64,000 bases of DNA from Diadema setosum. Its lineage: Eukaryota > Echinodermata > Echinoidea > Diadematoida > Diadematidae. Where the stretch lies: the NCBI GenBank assembly GCA_033980235.1, contig CM067067.1, forward strand, positions 2,259,001 through 2,323,000. Direction: 5' to 3'. Both the position numbers and the translations under genes were made by a program. The notes beneath the pieces were generated by a model that did not search any database, was not told where the DNA came from, and was given only the letters and a program-made list of their open reading frames with translations. How positions within the stretch are numbered: the first letter of the stretch is position 1; every line of letters starts with the position of its first letter. Positions 54,801 to 64,000 of this stretch are shown in pieces.

Positions 54801-56694
54801 GACAAGGATGAACTCTTCCAATTCTTAGGACAGCAATGTGTTTCCACAAGGACACAGGTGACAAGGTCATCATTTCCACCCTACTGGACTCTGTTGTAAC
54901 CTCTAGAGAGGATTACACCACAGATGGACTTCAACCATGCTTGCATGAAGAAGCAGATGCGCGGATCCTTCTTCATGTCAAAGATGCTATGAACTGCGGG
55001 TTCAAGAGAGCAATGATACGAACTGTTGATACTGATGTTGTTGTGCTCGCTCTTGCCAATTTCCAGGACTTGCCAGACATCGAGCAACTCTGGATAGCTT
55101 TTGAAACTGGCAAGGATTTCAGGTACATTCCAATCCATGAGATTGCCCGTGCAATATCCCCAGAGATGGCCAAAGGATTGCTTTTCTTTCACGCATTCAC
55201 TGGATGTGATGTAACATCCTACTTTGCCAACCACGGGAAGAAATCTGCATGGAAGACTTGGCTTGCATGGCCAGATATCACCAACACGTTTGTTGCACTG
55301 TCACGGCCGTGTACAGCACAACTACCAGATGAAGTTGTTGTAGAACTTGAACGATTCGTTGTCCTGATGTACTGCCGGACCAGTGATGAGACTCGTGTCA
55401 ATGAAGCGAGAATATAACTTTTCGCAAAAATGAAAAGAAACATCGAGAACATCCCTCCCACTGTCTGAGCTGTCTTAGAACAACACATCAAGCGATCATC
55501 TTACCAGTCAGGCCATGTGTGGGGACAATCACTTGAAATACAACCTCAAATTTCTGATGTCACTGAATGGGGATGGGAGTCGGCCGAATCTGATGGTTTT
55601 GTTCCGAAGTGGTCCACCTTGCCCATCGCCGAAGCAGCTTGTCTTGAATTAATTTCATGTAACTGCATCAAATCTTGCAAGGGGAACTGCAAGTGCTTCA
55701 AGACAAAGCTGGGATGTACTGCACTTCGCAAATGTGGAGGGGTATGTTATAAGTAGGAGATCAGAACAGATAAATGTGGACAGGACATCCTTATCTCCTA
55801 TTTTTCATCTATACCACAAAAATCTCAACAAACATCTCATCAACAGTGCAGTTGTTCGCTGATTATTGGATCCTCTGCCAGAAACTCCAAGAGGTTTGCC
55901 AACATCCTTACCTGGGAGTCGAACTGTCCAACACTCTTATTTTGGGAAAGTCAAGGCCTAATGGTTGCACTAGCACGGACTACATGGTGGCCATCTGAGA
56001 ATCCTCTGATTTTGACACAACCAACATTTTTCAAATCACCAAAATGGATATATATGTTTGAACTGTGTGCTTGTCTTCGTGCAAATATCAAGTATTCACA
56101 GGTTTGCAAAAACGACTATATTGTGGCTACATGGTGAAATGAGCTCATTTGAAATATGTTCAAAAGTATCAAGAACATAGGCATATCGTATATTGTCACC
56201 TATTGTGTAATAGCATGGCGGTCATCTTGAAATCAAATACCGCAGATGCAAGTTCTGACACTGGCAATGTGTTTCTAGACATCGAAAACACTTGAACTTC
56301 TAGGTGCAATAGAAGTGGAAATATGGACAGAGGGTGTTTTGATTTCGGCAGCCATATTGGAATTCAAAATGGCGGCCCCAGAGGGTGTTATTTCTTAATT
56401 TCAATCTTGCAGACTTCTGATATAGATTTTGATAATAAGCAATAATTTTCTAGACAAAAAAAAACACACGTATAGTCGTTTAGATTTAACTCCAAGGTGA
56501 AATAGCAAAAAAGAAAGGGACAAAACGAGCACAAAAGTAATTTTATTTTGTCGGCCATCTTGGAATTCAATATGGCGGACCTCTGACATAGATTTTAATA
56601 CTGCCATCATGTTCCTAGACACTAAAAACATGGGAAAAGACGTTTGAATCTCAGTCCTAGGTGCAATAGAACAGGAGATATGGCCAAAAGTATG

Positions 56695-56855
56695 ATTGTG
56701 GCGGCCATATTGGAATTCAAAATGGCGGCCCTAAGGGCGCTATTTTTTGGATCCATTTTTTTTTTTCTACAATCCTCAGGTATCATAGATACCATGTGCA
56801 AAATTTCATGCTTTCTTCAAAAAGTGAACGATTCTGGTGCTCAGCCGCTCTACTA
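56695..56855. repeat. Right terminal inverted repeat of the Academ-like element
   Basis: Pairs with 46465-46627. Interior to it, GGCCATNTTGGAATTCAA(A/T)ATGGCGG modules recur at about 56345, 56553 and 56700, spaced 140-210 bp, as possible transposase-binding repeats. Confidence 0.88.
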
Positions 56856-56993
56856 TAATGGGAATACCTTTTCAACGATTGAATAGATTTATGATGACTT
56901 ATCATGAGTTTCACTCCCTAGATGAGTTTTCAAGTTGACATTACGCCAACATAATGAAATACATCTTTCCACGACAATTAAATCTGTACGTAC

Positions 56994-57183
56994 ACAGCGT
57001 GCAGTGTTGTCCCTTAAAGTCGCTGGGACAGTCGCACTTGAACCACGGCGGGTGGCAGTATTCGGTGCAAGTGGCCGAGTTGTAGCAGGACGTGTCGTCA
57101 GAGCACAGGGCCTGGTCGTCCTATTGAAGAAAAAACATCATGAACAGTAAATTCCTTGACGGAGGACAACCCCCTCCCCCCCC

Positions 57184-57219
<36 letters not shown>

Positions 57220-57902
57220 GAAAAACAGAGATAAAGTTAAAAGTGAATCAACTGGATGTCTGAGTTGACTCTGATAACAGAGGACAGTTAACAAAATGGA
57301 AACAAACAGAACAGTAAAATATTAATCAATATCAGACCAATTTACAGATTTACGTTTGCGGCAATATATGGAAAGATGGGAATTATCTCTCTTTTTTTTT
57401 CATCCTTTTCAACGGGAGGGGCCTTGTTTTGTTTGTCTTTCTTTGATATTACCCGTATGCTTTTTATGTAATAAAAGTGGTGAACATGAACATCAATACT
57501 CATGGCATCGTTTCATTGTAAGTTTTTCTGCTCTGGACATTGTTACCGATGGAATGTGACACTTCATACCAGCCATTGTGACGATGATGGGCCGTAATAA
57601 ATGAAATCGCTGTCGGACACGAAGTCGTTGGGATGATCCCATTTAGTGCCGTCGTTGACATGACAGACACGGAGACTTGAGGCGAAGTTGAAGGACTGAC
57701 AGTTAGGACCCTGACGAAGACAAATCGCCAGGCACTCCCCGATCGACCGCACTCCGGTGACATTTCTTACGAGATGACCGGAAAGCATCTTACCTCGGTC
57801 CGAGCTGCTCTCCATGTAGGCGTACGTAGACTCACATTCGTTTCCATCGACGACCTCGAACCAACAGGCAACGACAAGGACGACCAAGATCCTCACCAAC
57901 AT
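56994..57902 (-). CDS. Secreted PAN/Apple plus EGF-like domain protein, first two coding exons
   Basis: Exons are complement(56994-57120, 57570-57902). Exon 1 starts at ATG 57902 with a hydrophobic signal (MLVRILVVLVVACWF) and encodes a PAN/Apple-like module with conserved cysteines (NECEST, GECLAICLRQGPNCQSFNF, RVCHVNDG). It ends QWL|GTATGA. Exon 2 follows an acceptor CTTCAATAG and encodes one EGF-like repeat (LCSDDTSCYNSATCTEYC, FKCDCPSDFKGQHCT), joining in phase 0. The exon 2 donor would be GT|GTACGT at 56994. Without splicing, the frame would stop within about 20 codons, near 56940. PAN+EGF proteins are extracellular binding or adhesion proteins (family knowledge). Any further exons would lie beyond the transposon that begins 137 bp downstream. 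An earlier upstream ATG in the same frame runs through minisatellite sequence and is less likely to be the start. Confidence 0.75.
57178..57225. repeat. C/A run and (GAAAA)n microsatellite in the PAN-EGF intron
   Basis: CCCCCTCCCCCCCC, an A-run, then five AAAAG units. The rest of the 449-bp intron has nothing recognisable. Confidence 0.9.
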
Positions 57903-58257
57903 GTATCCCGGGTCGAAAAACCAGTTGGCTATTAAAACTGATACTGGTACCAGCTGATTCCAGTTAAGGCAACTAGTTTCAATATGGAAATTGGAACCTG
58001 GAATCAACTGGTATCAACTGGAATTCGTCCAAATGGAATCAACTGGGATCCAGTTGAAAAAATTAATTTTGTGTTGAATTATTTGATGTATGGGTTTATA
58101 CCAGAACATGTGTATGTCACGACATTGTTAATATCTAACCTATCATAATCCTACAGCTAGACTTAAAGCCTATACCTACAAGTACATCTATATGCTTAAC
58201 CTACGTCCTAGACCTAGTTAGTGCAAGGGATATCCAGGGCCATCTAGTTGCAATACT

Positions 58258-58625
58258 TTAAAGGGGATGGCTAGTAACCGATCAGTGGGAATCAGTGGGA
58301 ATGCTGAGGGATGATTGTTCCAATCCTTGTGGGATTTATTTAAGAGTACATTATATATCTACTGTGGTGTGAAAATTATTTGCTTCAGAACGGTCTCATA
58401 TTCAAGTAATGTGCAGATTAATGCCCCGTCACTGACCAGGGACGCTTACCTGGAAACATTAAACTGCACATTACTTGAATATGAGACCATTCTGAAGCAA
58501 ATAATTTTCACACAAGAATAGAAATATAGTGTACTCTTAAATGAATCCCACAAGGATTGGAACAATCATCCTCCAGCATTCCCACTGATTCCCACTGATC
58601 AGTTACTAGCCATCCCCTTTAAGAC
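58258..58625. mobile_element. Fold-back MITE with about 160-bp arms
   Basis: TTTAAAGGGGATGGCTAGTA at 58258 pairs with the inverted right arm ending CTAGCCATCCCCTTTAA. The arms match closely through TTGCTTCAGAA / TTCTGAAGCAA, with a central spacer near 58415-58460. TTTAA borders resemble the 30377-30998 element. Confidence 0.92.
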
Positions 58626-59340
58626 ATGGTTACCAAGTAGATTACATTTTTATTATAAAAATATGAAAATACCTCATCAAAGGTACAAGATGAAATTGTG
58701 AATATCACGGCAATAATATTAGGTAAATTTCTAATTACCATTCAGACATTTAAGAGTTTATTGAAATCATAAAAACAATAAATTTAACAATATTTTATCT
58801 TTTTCGCATAGAGAATTTGAATAGCTTATGAATATTCATGTGCAATAGAACCAGTAGAAACCAATAGAAACCAACTGGTATCAAGTTGTATCAACATTTC
58901 AATGTTTTAGTTACTGGGTTTTAATCTAGAATGAAGTGGTAAGCAAGTCCATGCAGTCAGGAACATGGGTTTCAAATTGTGTCAACTAACTATTTGCACA
59001 CAAACCGACACAAACACGCTCACACAAACACACACACACAAACTGATCGAAATACAGTCTGTCAGTTTAAGTGTCAACTGATCTAAATTGGTTCCAGTTG
59101 AACTAAGTTGAAGTCATTAAGAGTCCAAGTTCAATCATGTCAAATGTTTTGCTTTATTTTGTTTTGTTTACTTTTTAATTTGATGTTTTAAAACAAGTTT
59201 AATTTCCTTTTTAATTCAGTTTGATGAACTGATCGAATTCAAAAAGTAGACTCCAGGTAAGACTCAAACTGGCATGAGCCGCAGGTACCATTACCTTAAT
59301 TAAGATATCAACTGGTACACAATGAGACTTCAACTGGTAT

Positions 59341-61016
59341 CAGTGGCGTATCTGGGGAGGGGGGGGGGCAAGGGGGGCACGTGCCCCGGGCGCCACTCCT
59401 TGGGGGCACAAAAAAAAAAACGAAAAAAAAAAACGAAGAAGAAAAAAATAAAAGAAGAAGAATGGGAAAAAAAATCGCCCGGAAGGGGGGGAGGGAGAAT
59501 GGTGGGGGAGGGGGGGGGGGGGGGGGGCAGAAAACCAAATCAAACAAGATAAAAACCAAACATGATGACGCGGACAAAATGACAATGTTTATTGTGTTGA
59601 CACAAAAATTCCATGTTCTGTGAGCTGAAATACAAAAAATTTCGGCTCGCTCGCTGCGCTCGCTCGCCAAAATTTATATAAAAAAGAAGGTAAGAACAAA
59701 ACGTGCTGATGACAAAATGACAGTGTCTATTGTATTCACACATGTCATTTTATATTTAACAGGCAAAATGTTTCACGGAACAGCGGCTGCAATTCTTTCG
59801 TTCTGAAGAGATCGCCAATTGGATCGAAAGAAGGCGCCAACGGTTTCGAACATACGGGGGGGGGGGCAAAAAAAATCAAACAAGATAAAAACAAAACGTA
59901 ATGATGACGCGGAAATATACAAATTTCGGCTCACTCGCTCGTACTAATTTAGAGTATTTTTTCAAGTCCTCAGTTTGTTGGTATAAATCGATATCTATAA
60001 GGCCGTCACTATATCTTGATTAGAATTGTAAGATTTAATACGCAAAAAATTGACAAGAGTTTCATGATTAATGTAAGCTGAAATACAAAAATTTTCGACT
60101 CGCTCGCTGCGCTCGCTCGCCAAAATTTGTATAAAAAAGAGAAGATAAGAACAAAACGTGACGATGACGCGGAAAAAATGATCATGTCTATTGTGTTCAC
60201 TCATGTCATTTTATATTTAGCAGGAAAAATGTTACAAGGAGCTTGCAGCGACTGCAATTTCATTCGTTCTGAAGCGATCGCCGATTGGATCAAAAGAGGA
60301 CGCCAACGGTTTCAAACATACGGGGGAGGGGGGCGCAAAAAAAAAATCAAAAAAGATAAGAAAAAAACGTACTGACGCGGAAATATACAAATTTCGGCTC
60401 ACTCGCTCGTACTAATTTAGAGTATTTTTTCAAGTCCTCAGTTTGTTGGTATAAATCGTTATTTATAAGGTCGTCACTATAATTGTGAGATTTAATAAGC
60501 AAAAAATGACAGGAATTCCATGTTTTGTAAGCTGAAATAAAAAAATTTCGGCTCGGTCGCTGCGCTCTCTCGCCAAAATTTATATAAAAAAAGATAAGAA
60601 CAATATGTGATGATGACGAGGACATATACAAATTTCAGCTCACTCGCGCACACTAATTTAGAGTATTTTTTAAAGTCCTCAGTTTTTTTGGTATAAATCG
60701 TTATCTATAAGGCCGTCACTATATCTTGATTAGAATTGTAAGATTTGGTAAGCAAAAAATGACAAGAATTCCATGTTTTGTAAGCTGAAATACAAACATT
60801 TTCGGCTCGCTCACTGCGCTCGCTCGCCAAAATCTATCAAAATTCATTACATTTAAATCACCCTCAAAAAGATCCCTTTTAAGTGCTTGAAAAAGCATCA
60901 TGTGGACTTTGTTTAAAGTCCCTACCGGGATGGGGTTGGGGTTAAACACTTTTTAAGAAATTAGGGGCGCAATTTTCGTGCTTGCCCCGGGCGCCGTTTT
61001 CCCTAGATACGCTACT
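59341..61016. mobile_element. hAT-like non-autonomous element with tandem subunits (inverted relative to 23.0-24.7 kb)
   Basis: The ends CAGTGGCGTATC and GATACGCTACTG are inverted, flanked by ACTGGTAT on both sides (59333-59340, 61017-61024), an 8-bp target duplication. Inside are three or four 240-290-bp subunits with GGCTCGCTCGCTGCGCTCGC and ATGACAAGAATTCCATGTT. G-runs and A-runs lie at the left end. The proline- or lysine-rich frames here are compositional. No transposase. Confidence 0.87.
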
Positions 61017-61256
61017 GACTGGTATCAACTTGTACCTGTAGTGTAGATTACAATTGGTATCAAGTGGCACCGTAGTACACATTGAGACTTGAACTGGTAT
61101 CAACCCATAGACCAGTAGAGTAGACTTTCAATTGATATCATCTGGTACACAGTGAGACTTGAACTGGTATCAACTGGTATCAGTAAAATTTCAACTGGCA
61201 GGAACTTTTACCAACTGGTACAAAATGATATTTGAACTGGTATCAACTGGCAACCA

Positions 61257-61480
61257 GGGGCCTGTTTCACTAAGCTCTGGGATCAGTCCTAAGTTCAATT
61301 CAATTGATCCCAGGGGCAGTTTTGGGATTGATCATTCCCAAAAAGTTAGGAACTGTTTCACTAAGCAATTTGGGAATGATACAGAGCTGGGCATTGAACC
61401 CAAAGTTGGGATTGAGTCAGATCTGACCCAAGTTGGGAAAGAACCATTACACTCGCTGAGTAGCGCGCTTATGATTGTTA
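61257..61480. repeat. Interspersed repeat starting GGGCCTGTTTCACTAAG
   Basis: GCCTGTTTCACTAAGCTCTG is echoed at 61346 by AACTGTTTCACTAAGCAATT, and TTGGGAATGAT/ATCATTCCCAA pair. It looks like an old MITE; its limits are uncertain. Confidence 0.5.
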
Positions 61481-61701
61481 CGTCATAATAGCGATGACCT
61501 CACAGAGAAGCGTCATAATGGCAATGAAGTGATAAAATTTGTCATGTGCTTGTATGTTATATAGAGCGAAAAGAGAGAAGAGCGAAAAAGTACGAATGAA
61601 GGGAAGGAAGAAAGAATGGAAAGAGAGAAAATAAAGAGGAAGAGGGTGAGGAAAATGCCATATGTAGTATGCTAGTAACACGCCAAGGCAAAGTTGATAT
61701 T

Positions 61702-63119
61702 ATTGAATTGAATTGAATTGAATTTATTTATTCAGCATAAAAACAACAGAGAAAGACATTGATGAACAATCATGACAGACACAGAGAAAAAAACATAACT
61801 TTGGAATACATAAAGCTGAAGGGAAGCAGCCAACGAGGAATTAAGTTTCCTTAAAATCTGGCCGACCCAGAAAATCAATTTTAAAAAATGCATTGGTGGT
61901 AAATTTTTCATATTTATAAAAAAAAAAGAGATGAACTGATATACCGTTGCAAGACAAAACATAAAGCAATACAGCATGATACATGATACACTACATTTAC
62001 ATTACAAAGACAATACGAACAAAGTGAGTTACAATCATTAGATAGAATACATGTATTGCCAGCCAAGCATGTCAAAAACTTAGGAATTATAATTTTGTAT
62101 AAAATTCTCAAGTTTACGTTTGAATACATTAAAAGAGGTAACTTTACAAATATCATCTGGTATTGAATTCGATATAAGCGGACCTTGATAAAACACAGAT
62201 TTCTGAAATAACGATGTTCTTACTTTTGGTATATGAAAATTCTCAGCGTTTCTGGTATATGAATGAATATTGCAATTTAAGGTGAAATAATGCATCAGAG
62301 AATCGGGTTAAAGCTTTCTATGCCATAAAAACATAAGATTACCTAAAATATACTTGTATCTGTCATACAACTTTAAAATCTTTTGGGAATTAAAAATTGG
62401 TGAAGTGTGAGCTAAATAAGTTGAATGGTTTATAACCCTTATTGCACGTTTTTGTAGTTTAAAAAGTCTGTCTATGTATCTATTTGCAGCACTACCCCAA
62501 ACAGAAAGACCATATTAAAAAAAAAAAGGCGCAATAATTGCATTATATATCATTTTAAGAATAACAGTGGGTAAAAAGTTAAGTCGAAAAAGTATCCTAA
62601 TATTTTTTTGAAATTTTGTTGCATATAATATTTATGTGATCTTTCCAAGTCAATTTATTATCAATTGTGATTCCTAAAAATTGCAAAGACACTTCATGCT
62701 TAATTTCAGATCCTGCTAAATATATACTAATATCCTTGACATCAACATTTCTATTGGTGAATATCATAAAATGTGTTTTACTTGTATTTACTGATAATTT
62801 ATTCATATATAACCATTCAGAAATTATACTTAGCTCATTATTGACTATCATTAGTAATGTTTGGGGATCATTATGATATATAAAAATACTGGTGTCATCA
62901 GCAAACAATATATATCTAAAAACCTCAGACGCATTACATAAGTCATTCATATATAAAAGAAACAAAAGAGGTCCCAAGATTGATCCTTGGGGTACTCCAC
63001 ACTTCAATTCTTTAGATTTAGATTGAAAACCATCCACAACAACATATTGCACTCTGTCGGATAAATAACTGCGGAACAAATCTAAAACAACTCCTCTTAT
63101 GCCATATAAATACATCTTA
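61702..63119 (-). mobile_element. 5'-truncated CR1/L2-like non-LTR retrotransposon
   Basis: The minus-strand RT fragment (63115-62597) contains [55 protein letters not shown] and LGITIDNKLTWKDH. A C-terminal piece (62295-62080) has YQGPLISNSIPDDI and VFKRKLENF. The 3' end carries a (TTCAA)n tail at 61702-61724. The endonuclease is absent, and the element starts abruptly at 63119 within RT. A frame break near 62597 makes it inactive. Confidence 0.92.
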
Positions 63120-63262
63120 CTATTTTATTGCCCAGTATAATATAAAGACCATTCACAGGGTGAAATTATCAATTTAATTATGTTGAACCTTACACTAGTA
63201 CAGAATTTTGTGCTAGTTTCACCTATACGCCATCTTGGGCATTGAACACACATGATGCAGTC

Positions 63263-63318
63263 ATATATATATATATATATATATATATACATTTTGTACA
63301 TACATACATATATATAAA
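63263..63318. repeat. (TA)n and (TACA)n microsatellites
   Basis: A TA run followed by TACATACATA units. Confidence 0.9.
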
Positions 63319-63427
63319 ACGTATCTGTTCCACTCACACTGAGGACTGTAATTGCTGTCATTAATGTTTGGAACGATATTGTATTCTTTGTATGTTTGTT
63401 TTTTATTTGCCATTTTCATCTTTGTTG

Positions 63428-63462
63428 ACATGTTTGAACATGTAATACATGTTCAAACATGT
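63428..63462. repeat. Perfect 35-nt palindrome
   Basis: ACATGTTTGAACATGTA is followed, after a single A, by its exact reverse complement (17-bp arms). It also contains shorter nested palindromes (ACATGT). Confidence 0.95.
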
Positions 63463-64000
63463 ATACACATACATATACATACACATACTATGTGTATGTC
63501 TGTCTTTTCATCTTTAATGCGCCATGAGCACTGAAAGGTGGACCTGTGCGCTATATATTATATGGTTACATGTTTACATGTATATAATATATTTACATAG
63601 ATACACAAAATTCACTGTGCGCCAACAAAACCATCACAGGCTTTCAAGCGGGATAATGTAAAAAAGTAGGAAACAAAGGCAGACATTTGTAAGAACAATG
63701 TCAGGAAACAAACACAAATGCATGTTCAACAGAACAGGCAATACGAATCTTGACCACTTTATTACAATACTTGCCATGCTTGCATAGAAAAGACATAATT
63801 CTGCGATTGACATAAACACCTACCATATATAACAGATTATCATCCCACAAAATATGACATAAATATTCCATGATGTGTAAGTTTTACACCAATGCCAAAG
63901 GTATGTTATACACTTCCATCTCTGATGACATCTTTCATCTACATTCATTTGAATTTTTTGAAGTTGTGAAGATATGTTTCATTTTAGAATGTGAAAAAGA
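63463..64000. other. Right-end spacer; nothing recognised
   Basis: AT-rich sequence. Short frames lack motifs and splice sites. Confidence 0.4.

Larger units (their letters stand above)
50050..55756 (+). pseudogene. Academ-like transposase / XPG-like nuclease / CXC protein, 2 exons, frameshifted
   Basis: Exon 1 (50050-50696) joins exon 2 (from 51813) in frame across a GT-AG intron (AG|G = Arg). The N-terminus has paired zinc-type motifs: LCILCQ with MWHKTC, and LCFFCDKEAGTAGLH with YHKTCLSDLYN. A DDE-like core follows: Asp in QVDNTDHNPSATT (about 52665-52690), Asp in LTMDQPLYAIGKQIQW (about 53190) and Glu in GLDHAHEQVNAQVKG (about 53805). Further on, CLHEEADARILLH, RTVDTDVVVLAL and FFHAFTGCDVTSYF (about 54940-55225) look like the acidic and GCD parts of an XPG/FEN1 nuclease. 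The end (CIKSCKGNCKCFKTKLGC) is a tesmin-type CXC module. Breaks: frameshift, probably with a small deletion, at about 53630; frameshift near 54355; stop at about 54510; TGA at about 54777; frameshift near 54845; stops near 55417 and 55466. About 1,500 codons in all; not functional. Confidence 0.82.
46465..56855 (+). mobile_element. Academ-like DNA transposon (XPG-nuclease branch), 10.4 kb, with about 160-bp inverted ends
   Basis: The left end TAGTAGAGCGGCTAAG (46465) and right end CAGCCGCTCTACTA (ending 56855) are inverted, and the match continues inward for about 160 bp at roughly 80% by eye. Shared words include TTTGAAGAAAGC.TGAAA, TATCTATGATAC and ATGGATCCAAAAAA. TAA flanks both ends (46462-46464, 56856-56858), a 3-bp target duplication. 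Within lie duplicated 5' noncoding exons, a two-exon decayed transposase/nuclease gene and a nested MITE. TIRs, a 3-bp duplication and a DDE core fused to an XPG-like nuclease are the published features of Academ elements (family knowledge). The assignment rests on motifs only. Stops and frameshifts make this copy inactive. Confidence 0.8.
57940..61260. repeat. Degenerate AACTGGTATC-type minisatellite, interrupted by two elements
   Basis: Words such as CAACTGGTATCAACTGG, GGAATCAACTGG and ACACAGTGAGACTTGAACTG recur at 57940-58080, 58850-59340 and 61017-61260. The tract is split by the fold-back at 58258-58625 and the hAT-like element at 59341-61016, both of which have clear ends. Confidence 0.75.

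Noticed and set aside
57903..58007. Extended N-terminus of the PAN-EGF frame from an ATG at 58007
   Set aside because: It reads through the AACTGG minisatellite and would bury the signal peptide; the start at 57902 is better.
59308..59670. Proline/phenylalanine-rich minus frame and Lys/Gly-rich plus frames
   Set aside because: Products of G-runs and A-runs within the hAT-like element.

Overview
This is a eukaryotic window with no bacterial features: multi-exon genes with GT-AG introns, AT-rich intergenic DNA, many microsatellites, fold-back MITEs, non-LTR retrotransposons and DNA transposons. The protein and repeat content (cathepsin L paralogues, CR1/L2-like elements, a tRNA-derived SINE, an Academ-type element, frequent 'taggcctac' words) suggests a marine invertebrate deuterostome, most likely an echinoderm. 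The species cannot be fixed from the sequence alone.

Layout. 1-1 kb: first coding exon of a small, probably N-myristoylated protein on the minus strand. 1-7 kb: repeat-rich spacer (two fold-back MITEs, a small direct duplication, a GAAT microsatellite, a hairpin). 7.3-22.0 kb and 24.8-45.1 kb: two copies of one large tandem segmental duplication. Each carries a complete six-coding-exon cathepsin L-like cysteine protease gene on the minus strand (336 and 332 aa) with a shared TATA promoter and 5' UTR exon. Because the copies align, each acts as the empty-site reference for insertions in the other. Copy A gained a SINE, a hAT-like MITE and a 1.8-kb block bounded by inverted minisatellites. Copy B gained two non-LTR retrotransposons, a TTAA-flanked element, a THAP-encoding relic, a 620-bp near-perfect fold-back and several small MITEs.

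45.9-46.1 kb: a short interstitial telomere-like tract. 46,465-56,855: the most striking object, a 10.4-kb DNA transposon with ~160-bp terminal inverted repeats and a TAA target duplication. It encodes a ~1,500-residue protein, now broken by frameshifts and stops, with N-terminal zinc-binding motifs, a DDE-like transposase core, an XPG/FEN1-like nuclease region and a C-terminal CXC cysteine module. This matches what is known of the Academ superfamily (XPG-bearing branch). Its coding intron begins in a 3 x 179-bp tandem array that repeats the 5' splice donor. Its 5' noncoding exons are also duplicated, and a smaller MITE sits inside it.

57.0-57.9 kb: two exons of a secreted PAN/Apple + EGF-like gene (minus strand) that abut the transposon's right end. 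58-61 kb: a fold-back MITE and a hAT-like non-autonomous element, both set in a degenerate AACTGGTATC-type minisatellite. 61.7-63.1 kb: a 5'-truncated non-LTR retrotransposon. The last 0.9 kb holds AT repeats and a perfect palindrome only.

The host genes seen here are not functionally linked. The window's story is duplication of a protease gene and successive colonisation by mobile elements.
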